Assembly: GCA_963702055.1 (NCBI GenBank)
Contig: OY969702.1
Coordinates: 992,001 to 1,056,000, forward strand
Source: CAWINX01 sp963702055
Lineage (GTDB): Bacteria; Actinomycetota; Thermoleophilia; Solirubrobacterales; 70-9
Length of the DNA stretch: 64,000 nucleotides
Direction: 5' to 3'
Position numbers and translations under genes: made by a program. The notes beneath the pieces were generated by a model. The model worked only from the letters and a program-made list of their open reading frames with translations, ran no database searches and was not told where the DNA came from. Positions 24,558-33,663 of the stretch are shown here, piece after piece (positions within the stretch are counted from its first letter, which is position 1; the number at the start of each line of letters is the position of its first letter).

Positions 24558-27170
24558 GTGCAGACCACCCACAAGATCCCCGGCGACTCCGCGGTGCGCT
24601 ACGCGAAGTACCTGACCTCGACCGCATCGCGCGGTGACTACTACACCCGCGACGCCGAGGGCGACCAACCGGTACCCAGCCGCTGGCACGGCTCGCCCGC
24701 CATGCTGCGCTCACTCGGCCTCGACGCTGAGAGCCCAGTGCAGCGCTCCGACCTGCGCGCGGTGATGCAGGGCTTCTCGCCGCTTACCGGCCAGCCGCTG
24801 CGACCGGCCGGCTCCGACGGCACTCGCGTCGCCGGGGTCGAGCTGATGATGGCCCCGCCGAAGTCGGTCTCGGCGCTGTGGGCAACTTGCAGTCCATACC
24901 GCCGCGCTCAGATCGAGGCCGCCCACCGCCGCGCGGTTGCCAGCGCGCTTGAGCGAACCCAGCGCGAGGTCGCCCTCGTGAGGCGAAAGGCGGGCGGGGT
25001 CGTGCGCTTCGAGCGGGCCAAGAGCCTGCTCGCCGCGGAGTTCGTCCATACCTCTAGCCGCTTGGCGCAAGACCAAGAGGCCGGCGGGATTCCCGACCCC
25101 CAGCTGCACTCCCATCTCGTCGTCTTCGCGGCGGAGCGAGGTGACGGCAAGCTCGCCGCCGTCGAATCCCGCCAGCTCTACAAGGCCGCCCGCGAGAACG
25201 GAGCCTGGTACAGATCGGAGCTGGCCGCGAACCTGCGGGAGCTGGGAGTGCCGGTCCAGCGGCGCACCGGGCGCGGCGAGCGCTACTTCGAGATCGAGGC
25301 CGTCCCCGAGCGCTTGGCGAGCCGCTGGTCTTCTCGCTCCGAGGACGTCGATCGCGCCGCGCGACTCTTCCGGCAGCGCTACGGGCGAGAGCCACGGGCC
25401 GGGGAACTCGGGTCGCTGACTACGAGCACCCGCGGCTCGAAGACCGCCGCCGAGCCGCTCGATGTGAACAAAGCGTGGAGGGCCGTGGGCGAGGAGTACG
25501 GGCTGAACAAGGAGCGCTGCGAGGAGCTGTTCGGCGACCGGACGATCTCGACCCCCGGCAGCGTCGATCTCCGCGCAGAGCTTCTCAGCGAACTCACCCG
25601 GCGCCGCTCAATGATCGGCGCGCGAGAGCTGCGCGCCAAGGCATATGAGCTGAGCGCCGGGGCCTGCCGACCGGCAGAGGCCGATCGGCTGGTCGATGAG
25701 CTTGCGCGCTGCGGTGAGCTGATCCGGTTAGAAGACGGCACCTGGACGACTGCCCGCCTGCGCGAGATGGAGCGGGCCACGGTCGAGGTCGCCGAGCGTC
25801 GCGGCGCCGAGAACGCGGCGGCGGTCAGCGAGCCATCCCTCAAGCAGGCACGCCGGGAAATCGGCAAGGAGATCCACGGCTCGCTCAGCGCCGAGCAGCG
25901 CGAAGCGCTCGCCACGATCACCGGACCCGGGGCTGTCGCGCTCTTGGTAGGCCGCGCCGGCACCGGCAAGGGCGTCGTGATCTCCGCTGCGGCAAGAGCC
26001 TGGCAGCTCGAGGGCTATGAGGTGATCGGCACCGCCGTCGCCGGCGCCACCGCGCAGCGGTTGAAAGACGGCGCGAGCCTCGATCGCTCTTTCACCGCCG
26101 ACGGGCTCTGCAACCGCGTCGAGAACGATCGCGTCCACCTTGGCCCAAGGACCGTCGTCGTCATGGACGAGGCCGGGATGGCCGATACCGAGCGCCTCTC
26201 CCGACTCACCAAGCTGACCGCCTATTCCCACAGCAAGCTCATCCTCGCCGGCGACTCCGCGCAGCTGGGCCCGATCGGCGCCGGCGGGCTCTTCGAGCAG
26301 CTGCGGGGTCGGGTCCCGAGCGCCGAGCTGACCGAAGTGCACCGCGCCAACCACGATTGGGAGCGGCGAGCCTGGGAGCAGGTCCGAAACGGCGAACCTG
26401 GACCGGCGCTCGCCCAATACCAGGCCCACGAGCGCCTCCACATCCACGACACCCGCGCTCAGGCGGCGGAGGCGATGGTCGCCGACTGGGATCAGGCCAG
26501 GCGAAGCCTGCCCGCCGCCAAGGCGGTGATGATCACCGACGCCTCCAACGCCGAGCGCGACCAGATCAACGCGATGGCGCAGGAGCGCCGGGCGGGCGCG
26601 GGAGAGCTCGGCTCAGACCGCGTCGAGCTGCCCGGCAAGCCCTACGGGCTCGCCGCCGGCGACGAGGTGATCTTCTCGGCGCAGTTCCGGGTTCCCGGCC
26701 AGAAGCGAATCGAGAACGGGATCACCGGCACCGTCCTTGACGCTGATCGCGACAGGGACCGAATCACGGTCGAGACCCACGAGCGTGAGCCGCGCGAGGT
26801 GGTGGTCGACACCGCGAAGTTCTCCGACCTCAACTTGGGCTACGCCGTCCACGTCTACAAGGCCCAGGGCATCACCGCCGAGGCCTCCGGCATCCTCACC
26901 GGCGGCTGGCAGACCGCTAAGGAGCACGCCTATGTCGCACTCAGCCGCGCCCGCGAGCAGACTCAGATCTACGTGTCGCGAGAGGACCTCGGAGAGGCGG
27001 GCATGGACACCGGCGCGATCGAGCGCCTCGCCGAGCGGATCCGCCGCAGCGGCGCCCAAGAGGCGAGCATCACCAAGGAGACCGCCGGGCAGGCGGCGAA
27101 GCGTCGAGCGCAGATGGAACGCGCGATCAACCCAGACCGAGATCTCGAGCGGGGGCTCGGGATCGAGTGA
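24558..27170 (+). CDS. MobF-family conjugative relaxase-helicase (TrwC/TraI-like)
   Basis: About 870 residues from GTG 24558; an earlier TTG at 24510 is possible, but the conserved region starts at about QTTHKIPGDSAVRYAKYLT. The relaxase domain has tyrosines in RGDYYTRD, RWHGSPAM, and the metal-binding triad in DPQLHSHLVVF with an upstream FVHTSSR. A RecD-like helicase follows: Walker A GRAGTGKG, Walker B VVVMDEAGM, GDSAQLGPIG, and C-terminal YAVHVYKAQG and YVALSRAREQ motifs. It would nick oriT, bind the 5' end through tyrosine, and unwind the transferred strand. The partner coupling protein is at 44156-45862. Confidence 0.9.
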   Translation: MQTTHKIPGDSAVRYAKYLTSTASRGDYYTRDAEGDQPVPSRWHGSPAMLRSLGLDAESPVQRSDLRAVMQGFSPLTGQPLRPAGSDGTRVAGVELMMAPPKSVSALWATCSPYRRAQIEAAHRRAVASALERTQREVALVRRKAGGVVRFERAKSLLAAEFVHTSSRLAQDQEAGGIPDPQLHSHLVVFAAERGDGKLAAVESRQLYKAARENGAWYRSELAANLRELGVPVQRRTGRGERYFEIEAVPERLASRWSSRSEDVDRAARLFRQRYGREPRAGELGSLTTSTRGSKTAAEPLDVNKAWRAVGEEYGLNKERCEELFGDRTISTPGSVDLRAELLSELTRRRSMIGARELRAKAYELSAGACRPAEADRLVDELARCGELIRLEDGTWTTARLREMERATVEVAERRGAENAAAVSEPSLKQARREIGKEIHGSLSAEQREALATITGPGAVALLVGRAGTGKGVVISAAARAWQLEGYEVIGTAVAGATAQRLKDGASLDRSFTADGLCNRVENDRVHLGPRTVVVMDEAGMADTERLSRLTKLTAYSHSKLILAGDSAQLGPIGAGGLFEQLRGRVPSAELTEVHRANHDWERRAWEQVRNGEPGPALAQYQAHERLHIHDTRAQAAEAMVADWDQARRSLPAAKAVMITDASNAERDQINAMAQERRAGAGELGSDRVELPGKPYGLAAGDEVIFSAQFRVPGQKRIENGITGTVLDADRDRDRITVETHEREPREVVVDTAKFSDLNLGYAVHVYKAQGITAEASGILTGGWQTAKEHAYVALSRAREQTQIYVSREDLGEAGMDTGAIERLAERIRRSGAQEASITKETAGQAAKRRAQMERAINPDRDLERGLGIE

Positions 27171-27458
27171 CTACCTCGTGCCTCCTGCCGCTCGGGCGCC
27201 TGCCCTTCGTCCAGACCTGGCATAGCGCAGCGCAATCAGCGGTCGCTCGCGAATCGTCCGATCCAGGAGCGCAAGCGGCGTCTGTCGTGGCGCTGGCTTC
27301 TAGGGGGAAGCGGACGTGTCTCGCCACATCGATATGAGCCTTCCTGAGGAGCGCATAGACGACGGTATACGTAGATACAATCCTCGTTGGTGTCGTCGGG
27401 ATGATCGCGATCGCGCTGGATCGGGCGGACTACAGCGTTTTGCTTAGTAGCGATCGCA

Positions 27459-28493
27459 GTGGGGGGTAATGCCCTGATCGTCCTCACTGTTCTGAACGGA
27501 TTCAGCGGTCCGTCGCCTGCAAACGGCGTATTCGGACAACCCAACGTAGAAGTGCCGATTTCAGACGCACTCCCGCGGCCGATAGCTCTGACCGGCCGCC
27601 CTACGGGTCTGGACCTTTGGCCGGATGTCCCTCCGATCAGAATGCAGCTCTTCCTTACCCGGCTCGACCCCGAAACCCAGCAGGGGTTCTTTACGGCCCA
27701 TCTATTTGTCCCGCCTCGACTATTGACGCAAATTCTTGGCCGAGAGGGACACCTGGCGGTCGACGCCCAGGATGGGACCTATCGCCTAACCCGCTTTGGG
27801 CGTGGATTAAGCCTCCCACGAAGGATCGCTCCCGGCTATGTCGGCGCAACCAGGCTACAAACCAACATTCCCCTTGCCCAGGTCGTCAACAGCTCGAACA
27901 ACGATACCCGTGGCTTCACTGTTGGCTTCAATCTTCCCTTCCAAGGCAGGCCGAGCGCGTTTCCTGACGACTGGTACGAACTGGCCAGTTCCGTCTCGAT
28001 CCTCGCGCCCACTTCATACGTCTTCACCGACCGTGGGTACGGCGTCTCCCCATTTCCTATTCACATCGCGTTTGCTGCCGGCCCCGCAATGCGCGGCTAC
28101 GCGATCTGGGTGGTGTCGAAGCATCGAGTGGATGGCTCATTTTTGAGGCTAGTAATCAAGACGGACAGCCAAACGCGAACGTTGGCTTACGTCACCGCAG
28201 CGGTGCCAATCCTGCTCGCACTCGTCGCCCTCTGCCTCCTCATCATAAGCTTGAAGGGTGGCTACTCTCGTACGCGGCTCCAAGAGCTTGCCTTCGCCGT
28301 TGTCTTAGGGGTTTTAGCCGTCTTGCCGATCCGCCAAGTGACGGTGCCAGCTGGCCTTCACGGACCTACTCGTGTAGATCTTCTGCTTGCCCTGGGCGTC
28401 ACAATGTCAGTCGGCGTGTTGTTGATCGCGTTCGCGCTTCAGCTCGGTCTGCCCGCCTATAACCGTCGATGTAACGGTACCGGTGGACCATAA
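27459..28493 (+). CDS. Membrane protein, DUF4436-like
   Basis: 344 residues from GTG 27459. The frame stays open upstream to 27405 and those codons would complete an N-terminal membrane helix (AFCLVAIAV before the annotated start), yet no good start codon is there, so the 5' end is uncertain or frameshifted. A soluble beta-rich domain (about 40-235) is followed by three C-terminal helices (YVTAAVPILLALVALCLLII, LAFAVVLGVLAVL, LLLALGVTMSVGVLLIAFAL). The layout resembles DUF4436 membrane proteins. Base composition is less GC-rich than the flanks, consistent with acquired cargo. Confidence 0.55.
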   Translation: MGGNALIVLTVLNGFSGPSPANGVFGQPNVEVPISDALPRPIALTGRPTGLDLWPDVPPIRMQLFLTRLDPETQQGFFTAHLFVPPRLLTQILGREGHLAVDAQDGTYRLTRFGRGLSLPRRIAPGYVGATRLQTNIPLAQVVNSSNNDTRGFTVGFNLPFQGRPSAFPDDWYELASSVSILAPTSYVFTDRGYGVSPFPIHIAFAAGPAMRGYAIWVVSKHRVDGSFLRLVIKTDSQTRTLAYVTAAVPILLALVALCLLIISLKGGYSRTRLQELAFAVVLGVLAVLPIRQVTVPAGLHGPTRVDLLLALGVTMSVGVLLIAFALQLGLPAYNRRCNGTGGP

Positions 28494-28678
28494 TTGCTGC
28501 CATTGGCACAGCTGCATTAGTGCATTTCACCACGTCGAGACTGAACAGCAAGACGGTGGCTAGCCGGGAAGGCTCTTCGAGCATCACCATCCCGGTACCG
28601 GACGGCCGTCCTTTGTCCATATGCGGGCCTCTGTTGGCCATCAGAACACGCACGGCGTGGGCGATGCGAGAGCGACGC

Positions 28679-28855
28679 TCAAAGATCCCGGACGCTGGCG
28701 CTCTCGAACACAACGACCTCAGCGAGCTTGTCGAAGCGCGTGTCGCGGTGGAGCAGCGGAACGCCGCCGTACTCGGCTTCGCTTGCCGCGATGAGTGCGC
28801 CGGTAAGCGGCACGCGATGGTATCCGTCGCTCTGTTCGGCCAGCTCGGGTGGAAG
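28679..28855 (-). pseudogene. Fragment of a PIN-domain (VapC-like) toxin
   Basis: About 58 residues read as the C-terminal third of a PIN nuclease: VPLTGALIAASEAEYGGVPL then LHRDTRFDKLAEVV. The acidic residue normally before LIAA is replaced by Gly, and the N-terminal half with the first catalytic Asp is absent. I take it as a decayed toxin gene. The rest of the 440 bases between 28494 and 28933 shows nothing else. Confidence 0.55.
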
Positions 28856-28933
28856 TGCCCGGACACACGGGCAGAAGAAAGCCGACGTTAGGCTCCACGA
28901 CCGAGTTGTCGATCTCGTAAATAGACTTGCAGC

Positions 28934-29986
28934 GTGCAACGCTTCTCTCACTGGATAAGGAAGGCGAGTTCTCGGCTTATCCGGATTCGACCTAGGCGTC
29001 TCCGGCGGGTGACATTCGCTTCGCGCTCGGCGCGGCTTCTCTGGGGCATCTTCGCAGTGCTGATCGGTCTGGTCGGCTATACGCTCGCCAGCCCAGCATT
29101 CCGCGCAACCCCGCCACCGCCTAATCCTTGGGCGCTGTACGTAACCACGAATGGCGTCAGCAAGCATTGGCGGAAGGATCCGGCAAATTGGCTTCTCAAC
29201 CTCTCAGTTTCCGCAAAGAACGGCTGCGGACACCCAGTAACCGTCTTTGGGACGTTGAACACTGACTTCCTTGACAAGCTCGTCCACCAGCCATCCGCTG
29301 TCTTGCTCTCCATCGCCAACGCGCAAGTACTGAACGCACAGATTGCTGCCTTCCCCCTCCACCCGACGCGACCGGGATGGGAGTCCGCACGTTGGCGCCC
29401 GATGACAATCTCACGATTTAGAGGTGTCTACATCGTCGAAGGACTAACTCGTACTCCATCAGTATTCTTCAACAACGACAGCATTTACTTTCGTCTAACC
29501 ATCAACGCATCGCGAAGCGCCGGATACTCGGCCTGTTATCTGACCAGTCCTGGATTGGTGGAATATCCAGGAGCTAGTCAGACTTGGGACAAAGCCGCCC
29601 AACTGGCCGAAATTTATCAAGAGCGACGCCATTTCACCCGCACCTTTGAATACGCGCCGCTCAATGACGCAATAGTGCGTATGGCTGTTCCTGGGGAACT
29701 TCCCGATCGCACGGCACTGGATGCCCACGCAGTCGTTCGTAGCGACTCGCTGCAGCTGACCTGTAGCGCGGAAGTTCCTGATGACCCGCATCTGCTGGAA
29801 TCAGACTACTTTTCCTACGAGCGGATCCTAGCTACTGAATCAAACTGTGCCAGCGTACAAACGTATCGCGAACCTGGGGCCGCCGACGACTTGAACCGCA
29901 GGTTGTTCCTCGCCGGTGTCTTGCTCTCCGCGGCAGTTGCAATGCTTATTGAAGCAGTCGCGACGGGGCGCACAGAGCAAGTGTGA
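28934..29986 (+). CDS. Membrane-anchored protein of unknown function
   Basis: 350 residues from GTG 28934. A basic N-terminus (SRLIRIRPRRLRRV) leads into a membrane helix (LLWGIFAVLIGLVGYTLA), followed by an extracytoplasmic domain of about 260 residues with scattered cysteines, and a C-terminal helix (LFLAGVLLSAAVAMLIEAVA). No family is recognised. Together with the genes at 27459, 30241 and 30944 it forms a group of membrane proteins with the same less GC-rich composition inside the mobile element. Confidence 0.55.
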   Translation: MQRFSHWIRKASSRLIRIRPRRLRRVTFASRSARLLWGIFAVLIGLVGYTLASPAFRATPPPPNPWALYVTTNGVSKHWRKDPANWLLNLSVSAKNGCGHPVTVFGTLNTDFLDKLVHQPSAVLLSIANAQVLNAQIAAFPLHPTRPGWESARWRPMTISRFRGVYIVEGLTRTPSVFFNNDSIYFRLTINASRSAGYSACYLTSPGLVEYPGASQTWDKAAQLAEIYQERRHFTRTFEYAPLNDAIVRMAVPGELPDRTALDAHAVVRSDSLQLTCSAEVPDDPHLLESDYFSYERILATESNCASVQTYREPGAADDLNRRLFLAGVLLSAAVAMLIEAVATGRTEQV

Positions 29987-30240
29987 CACGAGTAGCCGGT
30001 TCCACGCTTAATCGCATCCCTTCTGCGGCGGAGGCTGGACTTCGCTCCTCACAGTGTCCCGCCCGGCACCGAAGCCCGGTTACCGTGTTTGACCCCTACA
30101 AATGGCTCGGTCTCGGGCCCGTTGGCACGTATGTAATTAACTATCGCTCCCTGCCGCTTTCCTTGTGCTTACGCTACCGGCGCTAACTCGAGGGCAACAG
30201 AGTTGGCCATATTTGCAGGATTGACTCACTGACCGGCTCG
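29987..30240. other. Intergenic, nothing recognised
   Basis: Between convergent membrane-protein genes. No clear gene, hairpin or repeat was seen. Confidence 0.4.
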
Positions 30241-30954
30241 CTACCAGCACGCCCCCCGCCCCGGTATGTGCCCGCTGACTGAAAGCGCAATCCTGTTGCC
30301 AGTTTCTATAAGTGTGATCACGAAGCGACTCTTACTCGACCCCCCTGCGCTGGCCTTGGCGATAACACTGCCCGATGGGTCTGCGACAATAACCGTAGCG
30401 AAACCTGAGCAGATCACGATCCGGGTCTTGGTAGGCCCGCCGGCCTCTGACTCCCTCGCAGCACTTGAGCCAAAGGTCCTGGCGATGATTTCGCCTGCCG
30501 CTGTAAGAACTGCCGGGCAATTGCCCGTTAGTCCACAGAAGAAGCCAATGCTCCTCTGTTTCCGCGACATAATGCACTGTGTTCTCCCGGCAAGCTGGCG
30601 AAACAAGGTGTTGGGCTCGTATGAACGAGTGACAATCTGAGTGACTCCGCTAGTTGGGCCGAGAACGCATCGCGCTTGCCTTCTGAAGGACACCCGAGCG
30701 AGGGCCCCTGGGAATGCGGTCACCGTAGCCTTGGGGCGCATTTGAACCGGTCGATGCCGGTTCAGAGCCTTGCCGCCGATATAGACGTGGCCTATCCGGG
30801 CACACACCCAGTCGCTCCGTGCAGATTTCCCACACCATGTCTTCGGTTGGGCCCCTGCTGCGATGTGCACGATGATCCCGCCGGCAACTACCGCCATGAC
30901 GGTGGCCAGCACAATTCCGACCCGCCGGCGCTTGGTAAGGCCCTCAGACGACAT
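30241..30954 (-). CDS. Membrane-anchored protein, weakly FecR-like
   Basis: 237 residues with one N-terminal membrane helix (VGIVLATVMAVVAGGIIVHIA) and an outside domain with about nine cysteines. The stretch VYIGGKALNRHRPVQMRP... TAFPGALARVSF recalls the GxVxVxG...L..G..V.T pattern of FecR domains, but this is a loose match. Its start overlaps the end of the 30944-31951 gene by 11 bases, so the two are probably co-expressed. Confidence 0.5.
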   Translation of the reverse strand: MSSEGLTKRRRVGIVLATVMAVVAGGIIVHIAAGAQPKTWCGKSARSDWVCARIGHVYIGGKALNRHRPVQMRPKATVTAFPGALARVSFRRQARCVLGPTSGVTQIVTRSYEPNTLFRQLAGRTQCIMSRKQRSIGFFCGLTGNCPAVLTAAGEIIARTFGSSAARESEAGGPTKTRIVICSGFATVIVADPSGSVIAKASAGGSSKSRFVITLIETGNRIALSVSGHIPGRGACW

Positions 30955-31951
30955 TGTCCTTGCTTTCCAACAGGATACCCAAGAACAATCCGGCGAACAG
31001 AAAGAGCGTGGATAGCCAGATTGTCCGATAGCGGGTCAAGAGATCGGACACCCTTTCCTGCCCACCCACTTTCAGACTTGCGGCGGATGACGCCGCAAGG
31101 AACAGTGCGGCCCGAGAGGTCTCACCTGGCGGGGTCATAGAGAATCGGACTCCAGCCTGATCTGCGGAGCGCATGTCAATTGCCTCTGCGGTAGGCGGAT
31201 GAAGCGTATCTCTGTACCCCGGTGTTTCAACGAGACCTTCGCTGAGTAATGCGGTGGCCCTGTCGGCCAGAACCTTCATTGACAAGGAGCTTGAGCCCTC
31301 CAGGTCGATCTCTGGCGCATCGCGTGCGGCAAAACCAATGGTCACGTGAAATTGCGCCTGATCGGGCACACAGCGGGCCTTTACTGCATGAGGTGGAAGT
31401 ACGAGCATAAACTTTATGTGTTCGATGCAGCGGATGAAGACCGTGGTCCGCTTTGCCCCCAGGCTTAAGATCGAGGTGGAAAGGAGAGAATTGGCTACCG
31501 GACTTGACGTGAGCGTCATTGTCGATGCTGGCCTGATTGAGATGTCAGCACGCGCTAACGGGGCGTCGTGTGGCCATTCGATGGCCAGGCCGTCCGCTGA
31601 GAGTCGCTTTGGCTTTTGATCGCCGCAGGTCCCTTCCAACTCCACCATGAGCTGGCGGCATGCTCTGGCTGGTACTGGAATTACCACGCTGATTGTCTGG
31701 CGCCCTGAGAGCTGGTTAGACGCCGTCCCTCCAGCGCCAAGGGCATCTAGGTCTAATGCCCTTACATTTGCGCTGATAAAGGGTTGCAGCGGCGCGATCT
31801 TTGTAAGGGTAATGTGCCTGAGTGCCATCGGAGTCGTTGCGCTCACTTCTGCCTCCGTTGGCATGTGGATGGAGTGCAGAATGAGACCGCTGCCGCACAC
31901 GATGCCCAGGAGATAGGCGGCGATCCAGGTGCGCTGTTTGAACCTCCTCAT
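30944..31951 (-). CDS. Bitopic membrane protein of unknown function
   Basis: 335 residues with an N-terminal helix (WIAAYLLGIVCGSGLILHSI) and a C-terminal helix (TIWLSTLFLFAGLFLGILLES) around a beta-rich extracytoplasmic domain. The plan matches the 28934-29986 protein, though I see no direct sequence match. Upstream gene of a two-gene operon with 30241-30954. No catalytic motif seen. Confidence 0.5.
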   Translation of the reverse strand: MRRFKQRTWIAAYLLGIVCGSGLILHSIHMPTEAEVSATTPMALRHITLTKIAPLQPFISANVRALDLDALGAGGTASNQLSGRQTISVVIPVPARACRQLMVELEGTCGDQKPKRLSADGLAIEWPHDAPLARADISIRPASTMTLTSSPVANSLLSTSILSLGAKRTTVFIRCIEHIKFMLVLPPHAVKARCVPDQAQFHVTIGFAARDAPEIDLEGSSSLSMKVLADRATALLSEGLVETPGYRDTLHPPTAEAIDMRSADQAGVRFSMTPPGETSRAALFLAASSAASLKVGGQERVSDLLTRYRTIWLSTLFLFAGLFLGILLESKDNVV

Positions 31952-32664
31952 CCGGAACCGTGGTCTGTAGAGGCCAAGTCGTAATTATGCATATTGATTG
32001 GACTTGCGCCTTTCTTTGCAATGGCGACGTCTAGTCCTCGGATCCTCAGGCAGCCACCGGACCCAGGCCCAACATCCGAGTGAGGCGCTTGTCGGATGGC
32101 CCACACGCAGCTGTCGGATCTCTCGCGAACCTGTCGATCAGTTGTCGGGGATAGGGTCCGCCATGCTTACAGGTGGGCCAGTCTGACTGATGGCGATCTT
32201 GTTGACGATTCGCCTTGCAGTTCTATGGATGTCAGCCTTTGGGCGGCGAGTCAGCGTCACCGTCGACTAGCTGGCCTTTTCTGAGCCACGGGACACCCGC
32301 AGTATGGCCTGCATCTTCCAGACACGATCGGTAACTCCGTCGTGACCTGCCTTGTGGGTCAGCCGTCAGCCGACACGAGTTGAGGCTCGATTTCTAAAGT
32401 GGCCGCAGATCGACGCACATCGCCTCGCCAAGGGTTTGTGCGACAGCCTCGCGCGAGAGCGGAAGCGCGGCGCCGGCCCGTCAGGACTTCTGCTTCTCGT
32501 CCGAAGCAGGCGCCTACGGCCTGGGCTCAACGCGCTCGCAACCACGTCGAAGCGGCCAAGAAAAATCCGTCCGACGAGATCTCTAGCGTCTCCAAATCGC
32601 AGAGCACGAAACGAGGACGACTACCGCCAATTTGAATCTAATAACTCCGACGGACGGAAAACCG
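31952..32664. other. 0.7 kb region before the CBASS operon, no gene assigned
   Basis: Short frames on the plus strand (for example 32399-32635) are basic and of low complexity and are not convincing. The stretch presumably carries the CBASS promoter; an AT-rich segment at 32625-32645 lies just ahead of the first gene. No repeat or hairpin stood out. Confidence 0.4.
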
Positions 32665-33663
32665 ATGATGACTCTCTCCAGCCAATTCGACAAGGCCTTG
32701 ACCAAGATCGAGATCAACGGCACGAAGCGGGCTCGAGCCGTGAAGGCGCACTTGGAGCTGCGCGCCGTACTAGAGAGCAATGCGAAGTTGCGCGAGCTTG
32801 GCATCCAGACGGTGCTGATCGGCTCCTACGCGCGAGAGACTGGGATCTATCCCGGACGCGACGTCGATGTCTTCGTCAAGTTGACCACACTTGACACCTC
32901 AGCGAACCCCCACGAGGTATTCAAGGTCGTCTGTCAGGTTCTCGTGGACGCCTTTGGTCAACGGGCGGAGCCACAGCGCCGCTCGATCAAGGTGTCCTTC
33001 GACTTTGACGGAGACGGCTTCGCGATCGATGCCGTTCCCGCCGTACGAATGGGCGAGCGCTGGGCCCTGCCAAATCGCGATCGCGAAATCTGGGACAACC
33101 GGGACCGACGTTGGATCGAAACCGATCCCGAGCAGCTCGGAGCGTTGACTGAGGAGCGCAACAAGCGCCCGACGATCTCCGGACGCGGCGCCTACGTCCC
33201 CACGGTCAAGCTCGTCCGTCAGATCCGAAGCGAGCACCTGGGAGACGCGAAACCCGGCGGCCTGTATTTCGAGCTTCTCACCTACTGGGCCTTCCAAGGC
33301 GGTGTCGACGGTGAGAGCCAAGCCGAGATCCTGGCCAAGACGCTGGGGTCGATCGCCACGCAACTGGGAAGTGGTGCAGTTGTCACCGATCCCGCCCTCG
33401 AGCAGCCTTATTCGCCCGCCCCCGAGTGGACGAAGCTGGAGACGGCGCGAGACACCTTCACCGCCCTGGCGGCGGATGCAGAGGGGGCCTTGGCGGCCGA
33501 CAAGTGCCCTGCGGCAGCGGCCTGGCGCCGGATCATCGGCAGGAACAGCCGCGGTGCCTGCTTCCCGTTGCCCGACGGCTGCGATGAGACTGGGCGGGCG
33601 ATCGCGACCGCAGCAACGGCCGTCGCTGCACGCGGCTCGAGGGAGGCCGGTGGCTTCGGATGA
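32665..33663 (+). CDS. CD-NTase: cGAS/DncV-like oligonucleotide cyclase of type II CBASS
   Basis: 332 residues from ATG 32665 (a TTG at 32632 is less likely). Catalytic signature: GSYARETG at 53-60, then GRDVDVFV with D66 and D68, and a third acidic residue in FAIDAVPAV. The core is typical of CD-NTases with helical C-terminal half. It should make a cyclic oligonucleotide after phage sensing that activates the SAVED effector at 35704. The protein ends GGFG; a C-terminal glycine suits ligation by the E2-E1 protein encoded next, which primes CD-NTases in type II CBASS. The stop overlaps the next gene by 14 bases. Confidence 0.9.
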   Translation: MMTLSSQFDKALTKIEINGTKRARAVKAHLELRAVLESNAKLRELGIQTVLIGSYARETGIYPGRDVDVFVKLTTLDTSANPHEVFKVVCQVLVDAFGQRAEPQRRSIKVSFDFDGDGFAIDAVPAVRMGERWALPNRDREIWDNRDRRWIETDPEQLGALTEERNKRPTISGRGAYVPTVKLVRQIRSEHLGDAKPGGLYFELLTYWAFQGGVDGESQAEILAKTLGSIATQLGSGAVVTDPALEQPYSPAPEWTKLETARDTFTALAADAEGALAADKCPAAAAWRRIIGRNSRGACFPLPDGCDETGRAIATAATAVAARGSREAGGFG

